This document shows, one piece after another, positions 7,809 through 16,472 of a stretch of DNA of 64,000 nucleotides. The position numbers were made by a program, and so were the translations under genes. The notes under the pieces are model-generated. The model did no database searches. It was not told the DNA's origin and was given only the letters and a program-made list of their open reading frames with translations. Source of the DNA: Trebonia sp963773105 (GTDB lineage Bacteria; Actinomycetota; Actinomycetes; Streptosporangiales; Streptosporangiaceae); contig CAVZAA010000010.1 in the NCBI GenBank assembly GCA_963773105.1, positions 248,001-312,000 of the forward strand, written 5' to 3'. Position 1 is the stretch's first letter. Every line of letters begins with the position of its first letter.

Positions 7809-8747
7809 CTAGCTGCTGCGGCCGCGCCACCCCTTGACCGGCAGGCCGAACTTGGCCACCAGGCGGCCGGTGAACTCCCCCTCCGGGTCGCCGTGCACCC
7901 GGGCGAGCAGCACCGGCAGCGCACCCCGGCGGACCTCGATCCGCGCGCCGGGTGGCAGTCCGAGCTTGCGGCGGCCGTCGCACCAGATGACCGCGTGATC
8001 GGATTCGTGGCCGCCCGCCTCGCCGCGTCCGTCTACCAGCTCCACCGCGATGACCGAGCGGGGTGACACCACGATCGGCCGGGCGAACAGCGCGTGCGCG
8101 GCCAGCGGCACCATCAGCAGCGCCTCCACCTCGGGCCAGACCACCGGGCCGCCGGCCGAGAACGCGTACGCGGTCGAGCCGGTCGGCGTCGCGCAGACCA
8201 CGCCGTCGCAGCCCCAGCGGGACAGCGGCCGGCCGTCTACCTCGACGATGACCTCGATGACCCGCTCCCGGGCGGCCTTCTCCACCGACACCTCGTTGAG
8301 CGCCCAGCCCCGGGCGAACTCGTTTCCCTCGTCCGAGACGGCCACCTCGAGGGTCATCCGCTCCTCGACCCGGTACTCGCAGGCCACCAGCCGGTCCACG
8401 GTCTCGGTCAGCCCGTCCGGCTCCGCCTCGGCCAGGAAGCCCACGTGGCCGAGGTTGACGCCGATCAGCGGGGTGCCGGCCGGGCGGGCGAGCTCGGCCG
8501 CGCGCAGCAGCGACCCGTCGCCGCCGAGCACGATGACGAGCTCCGCGCCCTCCGCCGCGGCGGGCCCGGCTGGCAGCACGTCAGCGCCCGAGCACGCGAG
8601 CGCGGGGGCCTCTTCCTCCGTCACCCGCACCGCCACCCCGGCCGATGTCAGCTGGTTGATGACCCTTCGCGCGCTGCTCAGCGCATTCTCCCGGCCGGTG
8701 TGCGCGAGCACCAGCATCGTCCGCTTGGTTTCACCCATCGTGTGCAA
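7809..8747 (-). CDS. nadK: NAD kinase
   Basis: A 312-residue enzyme that phosphorylates NAD to NADP. The family motifs are clear: LGGDGSLLRAAELAR near residue 75, LNEVSVEK, and TPTGSTAYAFSAGG near residue 190. A TTG at 8747 has AAGG about 4 bases upstream; the ATG at 8738 is the other candidate start. It lies 38 bases after tlyA on the same strand, the usual actinobacterial order. recN, which commonly follows nadK, is absent here; a lipoprotein gene on the other strand takes its place. Confidence 0.95.
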   Translation of the reverse strand: MHTMGETKRTMLVLAHTGRENALSSARRVINQLTSAGVAVRVTEEEAPALACSGADVLPAGPAAAEGAELVIVLGGDGSLLRAAELARPAGTPLIGVNLGHVGFLAEAEPDGLTETVDRLVACEYRVEERMTLEVAVSDEGNEFARGWALNEVSVEKAARERVIEVIVEVDGRPLSRWGCDGVVCATPTGSTAYAFSAGGPVVWPEVEALLMVPLAAHALFARPIVVSPRSVIAVELVDGRGEAGGHESDHAVIWCDGRRKLGLPPGARIEVRRGALPVLLARVHGDPEGEFTGRLVAKFGLPVKGWRGRSS

Positions 8748-8785
8748 CTTACCTTGCCATCGGGGCGTGATTGCTGCGGGCAGGC

Positions 8786-9595
8786 CTACTGCGGGCCGGA
8801 CTCGATCGCGTCCAGCAGGGCGGCCTCGTCAAGCGGGGGCGCGCCGGCCCGGAACCAGACGAAGTACTCCACGTTCCCCGATGGGCCGGGCAGCGGGCTG
8901 GCGGTCACGCCGAGCACGCCGAGGCCGAGCGACGCGGCCGCCGCGGCGACGGTGCGCACCGCATCGGCCCGGTCTTCCTGCGAGCGCACCACGCCGCCGG
9001 GCCCGACCCGGCCCCTGCCCACCTCGAACTGCGGCTTCACCATCAGCGCGAAGTCGGCGTCGGGGGCGGCGCAGGCCACCAGGGCGGGCAGCACCAGGGT
9101 GAGCGAGATGAACGACAGGTCGGCCACCACGACCGCCGGCGGCGGCGCGACCTGGGCCGGCTCAAGCGCGCGGACGTTGACCCGGTCGAGCACGGTCACC
9201 CGCTCGTCGGTCCGCAGCGACCAGGCGAGCTGGCCGTAGCCCACGTCCGCCGCCACCACGTGGGCCGCGCCCGCCCGCAGCAGCACGTCGGTGAACCCGC
9301 CGGTCGACGCGCCCGCGTCCAGGCAGCGCTTGCCCGCCACCGACAGCCCGGCGAACACCTCCAGCGCGCCCGCCAGCTTGTGCCCGCCACGCGAAACGTA
9401 CTTGGCGGCGCCGTCGGCGTCGCCGTCCCCGGCCACGGTGACCGGCGTGTCCTTGGTCACCTGGGTGGCCGACTTGGACGCGGTCTGCCCGGCGACCGCC
9501 ACCCGGCCCGCCGCGATCAGCTCCGCCGCCTGCTCCCGCGACCGGGCCAGACCCCGCCGGACCAGCTCCGCGTCGAGCCTGGCCCTGGTCGGCAT
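8786..9595 (-). CDS. tlyA: TlyA rRNA 2'-O-methyltransferase
   Basis: A 269-residue enzyme that, in its family, methylates 16S and 23S rRNA and so affects sensitivity to capreomycin-type drugs. An N-terminal S4 RNA-binding domain (residues 1-60; RLDAELVRRGLARSREQA) is followed by an RrmJ-like methyltransferase fold. The SAM loop is DAGASTGGFTDVLL near residue 93; VADLSFISL and MVKPQFEVGRG are the catalytic segments. It lies between a small conserved gene and nadK, all on one strand with short gaps. Confidence 0.95.
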   Translation of the reverse strand: MPTRARLDAELVRRGLARSREQAAELIAAGRVAVAGQTASKSATQVTKDTPVTVAGDGDADGAAKYVSRGGHKLAGALEVFAGLSVAGKRCLDAGASTGGFTDVLLRAGAAHVVAADVGYGQLAWSLRTDERVTVLDRVNVRALEPAQVAPPPAVVVADLSFISLTLVLPALVACAAPDADFALMVKPQFEVGRGRVGPGGVVRSQEDRADAVRTVAAAAASLGLGVLGVTASPLPGPSGNVEYFVWFRAGAPPLDEAALLDAIESGPQ

Positions 9596-9610
9596 AAGCG
9601 CCGCTCCCGG

Positions 9611-9973
9611 TCAGGCACCTGGCCGCCGACCCCAGCCGCCGCCGTCCGGACCACCCGGCCTGGGGGTGCCCGCACCCGGACCGCCGGGCCTGGGGGCGAA
9701 GCCGGCCGGGAGCACGCCCTGCTGGCCAGGCCGCCCGGGCTCACCCGGGCGGGCCGGGGCGTCTGCGGCACCCGGGGCGGCTGCGCCCTGCGGCTGGCGG
9801 CCGGCGTCGCCGAGCTCGCCCAGGATTTCGCGCAGCCGGTCGTGCACCTGCTCGAGGACGGCGGGCCGCTCGTCCAGGTCCACCTGGTCAAGGTCGGAGA
9901 GGCTCTCGATGGCCTGGTCGACCCGGGCATCCCCGGTAGGGGCGAGAGTCGGCCGAGTCGGTTCTGCGTCCAT
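9611..9973 (-). CDS. Small conserved companion of TlyA, function unknown
   Basis: A 120-residue protein. The first half is acidic and probably helical (VDQAIESLSDLDQVDLDERP, then VLEQVHDRLREILGELGD). The second half is a Pro/Gly/Ala-rich, likely disordered tail. Short proteins of this type often sit directly before tlyA in actinobacteria. The ATG at 9973 is set by AAGGGGAAGGG just upstream; longer frames are antisense to the SCP2 gene. No enzymatic motif is visible. Confidence 0.75.
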   Translation of the reverse strand: MDAEPTRPTLAPTGDARVDQAIESLSDLDQVDLDERPAVLEQVHDRLREILGELGDAGRQPQGAAAPGAADAPARPGEPGRPGQQGVLPAGFAPRPGGPGAGTPRPGGPDGGGWGRRPGA

Positions 9974-10070
9974 GATTTCCCTTCCCCTTGGCTTCGGATT
10001 ACCAGCGCGGTGCTCGCAGTGCGCTACCCTCCCGCGTGAACGGTACCGCCCATTGACGAGCGAGGCGCAC

Positions 10071-10412
10071 ATGAACTCGGCCGAAGAGTGCCGCGAGGCA
10101 CTGCAGAAGCTAGCGGGCAGGCTGGCCGAGCTCAGCCCGGCCGACCGGGACCAGTATTTCGGCAACCGCTCGATCAGCGTGACCATCCCCGACCTCGGCG
10201 TCACCTACGCGACCAAGCTCGGAACCGGCGACGATCCGGTCTACGAGGTGCTGCCGGGCGACCCGCCGGCCGACATCAGGCTGACCGCCAACAGCGACGA
10301 GGTGGTCGCGCTGGCCCAGCAGCCGATGAACATCGCCCGCAGCTGGATGACCGGAAGAATCAAGATCGAGGCGTCCATGAAAGACCTCTTCCGCCTCCGC
10401 CGCCTCCTGTAG
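10071..10412 (+). CDS. SCP2 sterol-carrier-like domain protein
   Basis: A 113-residue single-domain protein of the SCP2 fold, which binds lipids or acyl chains in a hydrophobic tunnel. The pattern ISVTIPDLGVTYATKLG, then ADIRLTANSDEVVALAQ and a closing amphipathic helix after GRIKIEASMKDL, is typical. The ATG at 10071 was chosen because GCGAGG lies 4-6 bases upstream; the frame is open for 780 bases further, as a tlyA shadow. It is divergent from the small tlyA companion. The physiological ligand is unknown. Confidence 0.85.
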   Translation: MNSAEECREALQKLAGRLAELSPADRDQYFGNRSISVTIPDLGVTYATKLGTGDDPVYEVLPGDPPADIRLTANSDEVVALAQQPMNIARSWMTGRIKIEASMKDLFRLRRLL

Positions 10413-10466
10413 CGCACGGGCCGCCGTCCTATCAGGCTCGCCTCGCGCTCGGCTCCCCGCGCTCCG

Positions 10467-10482
10467 CGCTTCTTGCTGTTAT
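10467..10482. repeat. Copy 1 of a dispersed intergenic element
   Basis: CGCTTCTTGCTGTTAT is found here and again, identical, at 53730-53745. The preceding 20 bases are also related (GCTCGG, TCC, GCG-TTCC/CTCC in the same order). Both copies are intergenic. The function is unknown. Confidence 0.5.
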
Positions 10483-10497
10483 AAGGATCGAGACTAT

Positions 10498-10562
10498 GAT
10501 CGCGAAGGATTTGTGCACCTATAGGATAATTTTCCTTCGTCAGGATCAAAGCCTTCGTGATC
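10498..10562. other. AT-rich intergenic segment with alternative hairpins
   Basis: Within the gap 10413-10648 no gene is seen. GATCGCGAAGGATTTG (10498-10513) can pair with CAAAGCCTTCGTGATC (10547-10562), 14 of 16 bases. Its core CGAAGGA can instead pair with TCCTTCG (10533-10539). CCTATAGG and GTGCAC palindromes lie in the loop. The segment is much richer in A/T than its surroundings. It could be a leader RNA of the downstream phosphatase gene or a terminator. Confidence 0.45.
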
Positions 10563-10648
10563 ATGGAACATAGGTCCGGGTAATGGCAGGGGCCAGGCCC
10601 AGTCGGCGCAGGTATCGGGCGGAGATGCTGGCCTGCGATGATGGCTCA

Positions 10649-11287
10649 ATGGGAGAGCTGATCTTGCTGCGCCACGGGGAGACCGAGTGGTCGCGGGATG
10701 GCAGGCACACCGGGCGTACGGATGTGCAGCTGACCCCGAAGGGGGTTGCCGGCGCGTCGGCGCTGGCGCCGATGGTGATACGGCGGGCGGCCGGGCAGCC
10801 GATCGTCGCGGTGTTCACCAGCCCCGCCCAGCGCGCGGTGCGGACGGCGGAGCTGGCCGGGCTCGGCGGCCCTGGCACCCCCGGCTTCGACGGCGGGCCC
10901 GCGCCGAAGCAGGATCCGGACCTGTGGGAGTGGGACTACGGCGGCTACGAGGGCATCACCACGGCGGAGATCCAGCGGGAGCGGCCGGGCTGGTCTCTCT
11001 GGCGGGACGGGGTCATCCCCGGCGACGCTGAGCACCCCGGGGAGAACGTGGCCCAGGTCGGAGAGCGGGCCGACCGGGTGCTCAAGCGGGTGGCGGCGCT
11101 GCTGCCGGAGGGGGATGTCGCCCTGGTCGCGCACGGTCATGTGCTGCGGGTGCTCACCGCCCGCTGGCTCGGCCTGCCCCCCGAGGGCGGCCGGCTGTTC
11201 AGGCTCGACACCGGCACCGTCAGCACCCTCGGGGCCGAGCACGACCAACCAGTGATCTTGACCTGGAACGTTCCCCCGACCTCGTGA
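10649..11287 (+). CDS. Histidine phosphatase family protein
   Basis: A 212-residue member of the phosphoglycerate mutase-like histidine phosphatase superfamily. The catalytic motif LLRHGETEWS is at residues 6-15. FTSPAQRAVRTAEL carries the second phosphate-binding Arg, EWDYGGYEG the acid/base Glu region, and LVAHGHVLRVL the second catalytic His. The start at 10649 puts the RHG motif at the usual place; in-frame starts at 10625 and 10583 would add a basic tail. No clear ribosome site is seen. The substrate is unknown. Confidence 0.85.
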   Translation: MGELILLRHGETEWSRDGRHTGRTDVQLTPKGVAGASALAPMVIRRAAGQPIVAVFTSPAQRAVRTAELAGLGGPGTPGFDGGPAPKQDPDLWEWDYGGYEGITTAEIQRERPGWSLWRDGVIPGDAEHPGENVAQVGERADRVLKRVAALLPEGDVALVAHGHVLRVLTARWLGLPPEGGRLFRLDTGTVSTLGAEHDQPVILTWNVPPTS

Positions 11288-11297
11288 TCGCGACGGC

Positions 11298-11690
11298 TCA
11301 GGGGGCGGGTGCGCGCGGGGCGGGGGCGGCGGGCACCTCGCGGCGGCCGGTCTCCTCGGTGATCCAGGTCAGGAACGAGGGAGAGCCCTCGACGAACGTG
11401 GTGGCGAGGATCTCGGGCTCGTCGTAGCTGTGCTTCTCGACCAGGAACGCGGCCAGCTCCTGATACCGGTCGGCGGGAAGCTTGAAGAAGACGAACCACT
11501 CCTCCGCACGCTCGATCTCGTCGTTCCACCAGTAGGTGGAGGCGACCGGGCCCGCTACCTGACTGCAGGCGGCCAGCCGCGCCTCGACCGCCGCCCGGGC
11601 CAGCTCCATCGCCTCGGCCCGCGAGTCGGTCGTCGTCTGCACCTGCAGGTATTCGCTGGCCGCCGGGCGGACAGCACCGTTTCCCGCCAT
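11298..11690 (-). CDS. cutA: CutA-like divalent cation tolerance protein
   Basis: A 130-residue protein of the CutA1 family, small trimeric ferredoxin-like proteins linked to copper and other divalent metal tolerance. Seen are EARLAACSQVAGPVASTYWWNDEIE and the signature LVEKHSYDEPEILATTFVEGS. The ATG at 11690 has AGGTGG immediately upstream; a longer frame adds no homologous sequence. A Pro/Ala-rich tail of about ten residues is extra. It converges with the phosphatase gene. Confidence 0.9.
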   Translation of the reverse strand: MAGNGAVRPAASEYLQVQTTTDSRAEAMELARAAVEARLAACSQVAGPVASTYWWNDEIERAEEWFVFFKLPADRYQELAAFLVEKHSYDEPEILATTFVEGSPSFLTWITEETGRREVPAAPAPRAPAP

Positions 11691-11735
11691 GCCACCTGAT
11701 CGTACGCCTGCCGGCCATGAGTACGCTTGCCCGGC

Positions 11736-12557
11736 ATGGAGCTGATTCACTCAGGCAAGGTCCGCGAGGTCTACGCGGACGGCGATGACCTGCTGCTCGT
11801 CGCCTCGGATCGGGTCTCTATCTACGACGTGATCCTGCCCACGCCGGTGCCGGGCAAGGGCCGGATGCTGACCCAGCTCTCGCTGTGGTGGTTCGACCGG
11901 CTGACCGACATCGTGCCCAACCACGTGATCTCCGCGACCGACGTGCCCGCCGAGTGGGCCGGCCGGGCGATCCGCTGCCAGCGGCTGGACATGGTGCCGG
12001 TCGAGTGCATCGCCCGCGGCTACCTGTCGGGCCTCGGGCTGGTCTCCTACAACGAGACCGGCTCGGTGTCGGGCGTGCGGCTGCCGGAAGGGCTGGTCGA
12101 GGCGTCGAAGCTGCCCGAGCCGGTGTTCACCCCGACCACCAAGGCGGCGGCCGGCCATGACGAGCCGATGACCTACGCCGAGGTCGTCGATCTGGTCGGC
12201 GCGGACACGGCCGCCGAGCTCAAGCGGATCACGCTCGCGGTCTACCAGCGGGGGGCGGACCTGGCATCCGAGCGCGGCATCATCGTGGCCGACACCAAGC
12301 TGGAGTTCGGAATGGATAAGGACGGGGCGCTGGTCCTCGCGGACGAGGTGCTGACCCCGGACTCCTCCCGCTACTGGCCCGCGGACAGCTACGCGCCCGG
12401 GCGTCCGCAGGACTCGTACGACAAGCAGTTCCTGCGCGACTGGTCCACCTCGATCGGCTGGAACCGCACGGAACCCGGTCCGCAGATCCCGGACGATATT
12501 GTCGCCGCGCTGACCGCGCGCTACGAAGCGCTTTACGCGAAGATCACCGAGGCATAG
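11736..12557 (+). CDS. purC: Phosphoribosylaminoimidazole-succinocarboxamide synthase
   Basis: A 273-residue SAICAR synthetase, which joins aspartate to CAIR with ATP in purine synthesis. Motifs are SGKVREVY at the N-terminus, VASDRVSIYDVILPTPVPGKG, VECIARGYLSG, and ADTKLEFG with the metal-binding residues. Length and order are normal. TACGCT at 11722-11727 lies 8 bases before the ATG and no Shine-Dalgarno is present, so a leaderless start is likely. No other pur gene is adjacent. Confidence 0.95.
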   Translation: MELIHSGKVREVYADGDDLLLVASDRVSIYDVILPTPVPGKGRMLTQLSLWWFDRLTDIVPNHVISATDVPAEWAGRAIRCQRLDMVPVECIARGYLSGLGLVSYNETGSVSGVRLPEGLVEASKLPEPVFTPTTKAAAGHDEPMTYAEVVDLVGADTAAELKRITLAVYQRGADLASERGIIVADTKLEFGMDKDGALVLADEVLTPDSSRYWPADSYAPGRPQDSYDKQFLRDWSTSIGWNRTEPGPQIPDDIVAALTARYEALYAKITEA

Positions 12558-12558
12558 C

Positions 12559-12613
12559 GGCGCGAGGTTAATTTTTCGCGTCGATAGGGCGCGCCCCTTG
12601 AGTTAACCGCGCC
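12559..12613. terminator. Hairpin terminator after purC
   Basis: GGCGC-GA-GGTTAA (12559-12571) pairs with TTAACC-GCGCC (12603-12613), leaving a 2-base bulge. The loop holds a second palindrome, GGGCGCGCCC. It starts one base after the purC stop. There is no U-tract, as is usual in actinobacteria. Confidence 0.55.
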
Positions 12614-12700
12614 GGGAGGGAAAGCTCGGAACCGGCCGGACGACGGCTGCGCGTCGGCCGCACGTTGGCTGCGCAACGGCGACAGCATCAGGGAGATCGA

Positions 12701-15700
12701 GTGCGACACTCGGCGCGTCGACTTACTGCTCGTATTCGCATCGCGACTGCCGTCGGCGCAGCGCTCGCCGCCGCGCTGGCCGGCGTGATCGCCTCGTCCG
12801 CGGCGGCAGCGCCGCTCGCCCCGGCCGGCCATCCAACCGCGGCAAGCGTGACGCGGGCGGCGATAGCCACGCGACCGTTCGGGCAAAATCTAAAAGCCCC
12901 AGCCAAGACCATCCTGCTGCTTAACGGCGACCGGATGATCATCGACGGCAAATCTTCTGACTTTGAACTTGCGGGCGGCGGATTTCCCGCCGCCGTCACC
13001 GAACTGCGGCTCGCGGGGCGCGAATACGCGATCCCCGATGCCGCCCTGCCATTCCTCGGGCACGGCCTTGACCTGAGCCTTTTCGACGTCGCGGCGCTGC
13101 CGGGCGGGCGGACGCTGCCGCTGCGGATCACCTACAGCGGGGCGACCCCGCGACTGCCGGGCGTGACCATCACCCGCGCGGCGGCCGGGGTGGCGACCGG
13201 GTACCTGACGGCAGCCGGGGCGGTGACGTTCGGGGCGGCGCTCGCCCGGCAGTTCTCGGCCGATCACGGCGCCGCCCGCTACGGGACCGACGGGCTGTTC
13301 GCGGGGAGCGTGTGGATCAGCGCGGGCGACGGGGCGCCTATTGGGTCGGCGGCTCGGCCGACCGGGCGGACGCCGGCCTCGCCTAAGTTCCCGATGCACA
13401 CCGTGACCGTGCGCGGAGTCACCGTCGCGGGCAAGGCGGACACCGGTGACCTGGTGTTCCTTTTCAACGCGGCCAACACCGCGATCTACGGGGACCCGTA
13501 CGAGGACCCGAGCGTCTTCTACCACGGCAGCGCGAAGTTCTCCGTGCCGACCGGCCCGTACTGGGCGCTGGCGGTGTTCCCGACGTTGAACAAAAAGGGC
13601 TACGCGACCGGCCTGCGCACCGTGCTTGAGCCTCGGATCATCGTCAAGGGCAACGCGACGGTCACGATGCGCGCGCGGTCCGCGACTCGCGAGCTGACGT
13701 TCACCGCCGCGAAGCCGACGCAGCCGCTCGTCTCCGCGGTGCAGCTCAACGTCACCGACGGGAAGGGCGACACCAGCGGCTTCACCTTCATCGGCGGGGC
13801 CGGCTTCCCCGAGTTGTTCAGCCCGACCACGCAGCGGCTCGCGAGCGGGCGGCTGGCGGAGTTCGTCAGCGCCTGGCTGACCGGGACGCCGGCCGGGTCG
13901 GCCGGCCCTGACATCGCGCCCGACCTGTACGCCTCGGTCTTCCAGAACACGTCCGGGCTGCTCGGGTCGCAGCACTTCTTCCTGCCCGCCGCGTCGCTGG
14001 CCACCGTGCACGCGGTCTACTCCTCCGGCGTGGCGACCGTCGGCGGCGTGTCGCTGTCGGCCATCACCACCGCCGAGCTGACCGGGAACGGCGCCATGAT
14101 CGGGGTCGTCCTCCCGGTCACGGTGCCCGTCGTGGTCACCGAGCACCTGCTCGCCGGGCCCGGCGTCTACTGGTCGAACCAGTACCTGCAATCGGAAAGC
14201 GATCTCGGCGGCGGGCAGACGGACGCGCTGCGCTCGTTCGCGGCCGGGTCGGTCAGCACGCAGGACTGGAACGTCTACCCGCTGCACACGCCGCTCGACT
14301 CCAACATCGCGCAGAGCAATTCCCGGGCATCAGTGCTCAACTTCGAGCCGCTGTCCGCCACCCGGGTCGGCCGGACGCTGGCGGTCAACCTCAACCCGTT
14401 CACCGACGACACCCCCGGGCACACCGGCACGGGCTACGCGCAGGGGATATTCGGCACCATCGGCGCGATCTCCGGCAGCTTCCTGATCGACGACAACGGC
14501 GGCAAGGTCCAGTCGGGCAAGATCATCCCGTCGGTCGGCTTCGGCTCCTTCAACGACGAGGTCAAGCTGCCCGCCGCGCCGTCGACGGTGGCGCTCACGC
14601 TGACCGCGAAGCGGACGGGCGCGCTGTTCCCGCTCTCGACCGCGGTCACCGACCGGTGGACGTGGCGGTCCGCGTCCACGCCGGTCGCGCCCGTGCCGCC
14701 GGGCTGGTTCTGTGCGGACGGCTCGCAGGCGTGCGCGGTCCAGCCGCTGCTGACCTTCGGCTACCAGGTGGCGCACATCGCGATCGACGGGACCACACAA
14801 GCCGGCCCGGAAGAGGTGCAGATCAACGTCGGGCACCAGGCGCTCACCCGGTCGCCCGCGGCGGTGACCGGGCTGACCGTGCAGTACTCGCTCAACGACG
14901 GGGCCAGCTGGCAGCCGGCCGCGGTGTCGGGGTCGGGCGGCACGTGGCACGCCTGGCTCGACGCCGCGCCGGGCAGCTACGTGTCGCTGCGGACGTCGGC
15001 CACCGACGCGGCCGGGGGCGCGCTCACGGAAACGATCACCCGGGCGTTCGCGACCGAGACCGAGGTCGCGGCGGCCGGGCGGCGGGCGCCGCTGGTGCCG
15101 GTCGCCGCGCCGGTCGTCGCCACCACCGCGCGGGCCGCCGCGGGCGCCTCCGCCGGTCCGGTGCTTGACGCGCTGGTGTCGCGGACGGGTGCGGCTGCTG
15201 CCGCTGGTGCGGCGGCGGGCCGGTACCGGCCGGCCTGCGCGCCCGCCGGACCCACCCAGGCGCAGTGCTTCGTGCTGTTCGCGCCCGAGCCGGCCGCAGG
15301 CGGCTCGGCCTCGTCCGGCGCGTCCGGCGCGACCGCAGGGTCGCCGGGCACGAAGGGGCGGCCGCCGGCCGGATGGGGTGCGCGCGACATCGAGCACGCC
15401 TACAAGCTGCCCGTCGGCCGCGGCTCCCGCGCGCTGGTCGCGGTCGTCGAGGCGTACGACACGCCGAGGCTCGAGACGTACCTGAACGTGTACAGGAAGC
15501 AGTACGGCCTCGGTCCGTGCACGGTCGCCAGCGGCTGCTTCCGCAAGGTCGGCCAGAACGGCTCCGCCCGGCGGCTGCCCGCCAGCGGCGTCTTCTCCGG
15601 CTGGGATATAGAGGCGACGCTCGACGTCGACATGGTCTCGGCCGCGTGCCCGACCTGCCGCATCCTGGTGGTCGAGGCCAACGGGCAGAATGACCCCCAG

Positions 15701-16366
15701 CTCTCGGCGGCGGAGGACACCGCCGTCAGGCTCGGCGCGGTGGCCATCTCCAACAGCTACGGCGGACGGGAGACCGGGTACTCGCAGACCTTCGCCAAGG
15801 ACTACGACCACCCGGGTCGCACGATCGTGGTGTCGGCGGGCGACTTCGGCTTCACCGCCGCGTCGTTCCCCGCCAACCTGACCACCGTGACCGCGGTCGG
15901 CGGGACCCAGCTGTTCCGGGCGGACGACAAGCGCGGCTGGCGCGAGACGGTCTGGAACCAGCTGGGCGAGGGGGCGGGCGCCTCCGGCTGCTCCGCCTAC
16001 GTGGCCAGGCCCGCCTGGCAGAGCGGCAAGGACTGCCCCGGGCGCACCGTCGCCGACGTCTCCGCGCTCGCCTCCAACATCGCGCTCTACAACAAGGACT
16101 GGGGCGGCTGGTTCCTGGTCGGCGGGACCAGCGCGTCGTCGCCCATCGTCGCGGGAATCTACGGCCTGGCGGGCAACGCGACCACGGTCAGGCCCGGCTA
16201 CGAGTACGCGCACGCCCGCGCGCTGTTCGATGTGACCAAGGGGAACAACGACTGGTTCTTCGGCGGGAACGGCGCCGTCTGCGGCTACGACTACCTCTGC
16301 GTGGCGAAGAAGGGATACGACGCGCCGACCGGCCTCGGCACCCCCGACGGCATCGGGGCGTTCTGA
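12701..16366 (+). CDS. Giant secreted S53 (sedolisin-type) serine-carboxyl protease
   Basis: A 1221-residue exported protein. A signal peptide (basic start, then an Ala-rich hydrophobic segment ending near AAAAP) is followed by about 850 residues I do not recognise, with beta-rich, secreted-looking sequence. The last 320 residues are an S53 peptidase domain. WDIEATLDVDM near residue 968 supplies the catalytic Glu and Asp, VSAGDFGF near 1045 the oxyanion Asp, and GGTSASSP near 1144 the Ser. The usual N-terminal kumamolisin propeptide is not obvious. The start is GTG at 12701, with GGGAG 5 bases upstream. Confidence 0.82.
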   Translation: MRHSARRLTARIRIATAVGAALAAALAGVIASSAAAAPLAPAGHPTAASVTRAAIATRPFGQNLKAPAKTILLLNGDRMIIDGKSSDFELAGGGFPAAVTELRLAGREYAIPDAALPFLGHGLDLSLFDVAALPGGRTLPLRITYSGATPRLPGVTITRAAAGVATGYLTAAGAVTFGAALARQFSADHGAARYGTDGLFAGSVWISAGDGAPIGSAARPTGRTPASPKFPMHTVTVRGVTVAGKADTGDLVFLFNAANTAIYGDPYEDPSVFYHGSAKFSVPTGPYWALAVFPTLNKKGYATGLRTVLEPRIIVKGNATVTMRARSATRELTFTAAKPTQPLVSAVQLNVTDGKGDTSGFTFIGGAGFPELFSPTTQRLASGRLAEFVSAWLTGTPAGSAGPDIAPDLYASVFQNTSGLLGSQHFFLPAASLATVHAVYSSGVATVGGVSLSAITTAELTGNGAMIGVVLPVTVPVVVTEHLLAGPGVYWSNQYLQSESDLGGGQTDALRSFAAGSVSTQDWNVYPLHTPLDSNIAQSNSRASVLNFEPLSATRVGRTLAVNLNPFTDDTPGHTGTGYAQGIFGTIGAISGSFLIDDNGGKVQSGKIIPSVGFGSFNDEVKLPAAPSTVALTLTAKRTGALFPLSTAVTDRWTWRSASTPVAPVPPGWFCADGSQACAVQPLLTFGYQVAHIAIDGTTQAGPEEVQINVGHQALTRSPAAVTGLTVQYSLNDGASWQPAAVSGSGGTWHAWLDAAPGSYVSLRTSATDAAGGALTETITRAFATETEVAAAGRRAPLVPVAAPVVATTARAAAGASAGPVLDALVSRTGAAAAAGAAAGRYRPACAPAGPTQAQCFVLFAPEPAAGGSASSGASGATAGSPGTKGRPPAGWGARDIEHAYKLPVGRGSRALVAVVEAYDTPRLETYLNVYRKQYGLGPCTVASGCFRKVGQNGSARRLPASGVFSGWDIEATLDVDMVSAACPTCRILVVEANGQNDPQLSAAEDTAVRLGAVAISNSYGGRETGYSQTFAKDYDHPGRTIVVSAGDFGFTAASFPANLTTVTAVGGTQLFRADDKRGWRETVWNQLGEGAGASGCSAYVARPAWQSGKDCPGRTVADVSALASNIALYNKDWGGWFLVGGTSASSPIVAGIYGLAGNATTVRPGYEYAHARALFDVTKGNNDWFFGGNGAVCGYDYLCVAKKGYDAPTGLGTPDGIGAF

Positions 16367-16472
16367 CCGGCGGGCTTTAATCCCCCGGGTCGCGGCCAGT
16401 CAGACGGTAACATTCCTGGCAGCGGTGCTCAGCACGCACGTGCTGACGCGATTGCCCGAGGAGGCGACAGCG

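Noticed and set aside
10241..10564. A 107-codon minus-strand frame beginning MITKALILTKENYP
   Set aside because: It starts in the AT-rich intergenic segment but runs antisense into the SCP2 gene and shows no coding bias or ribosome site.
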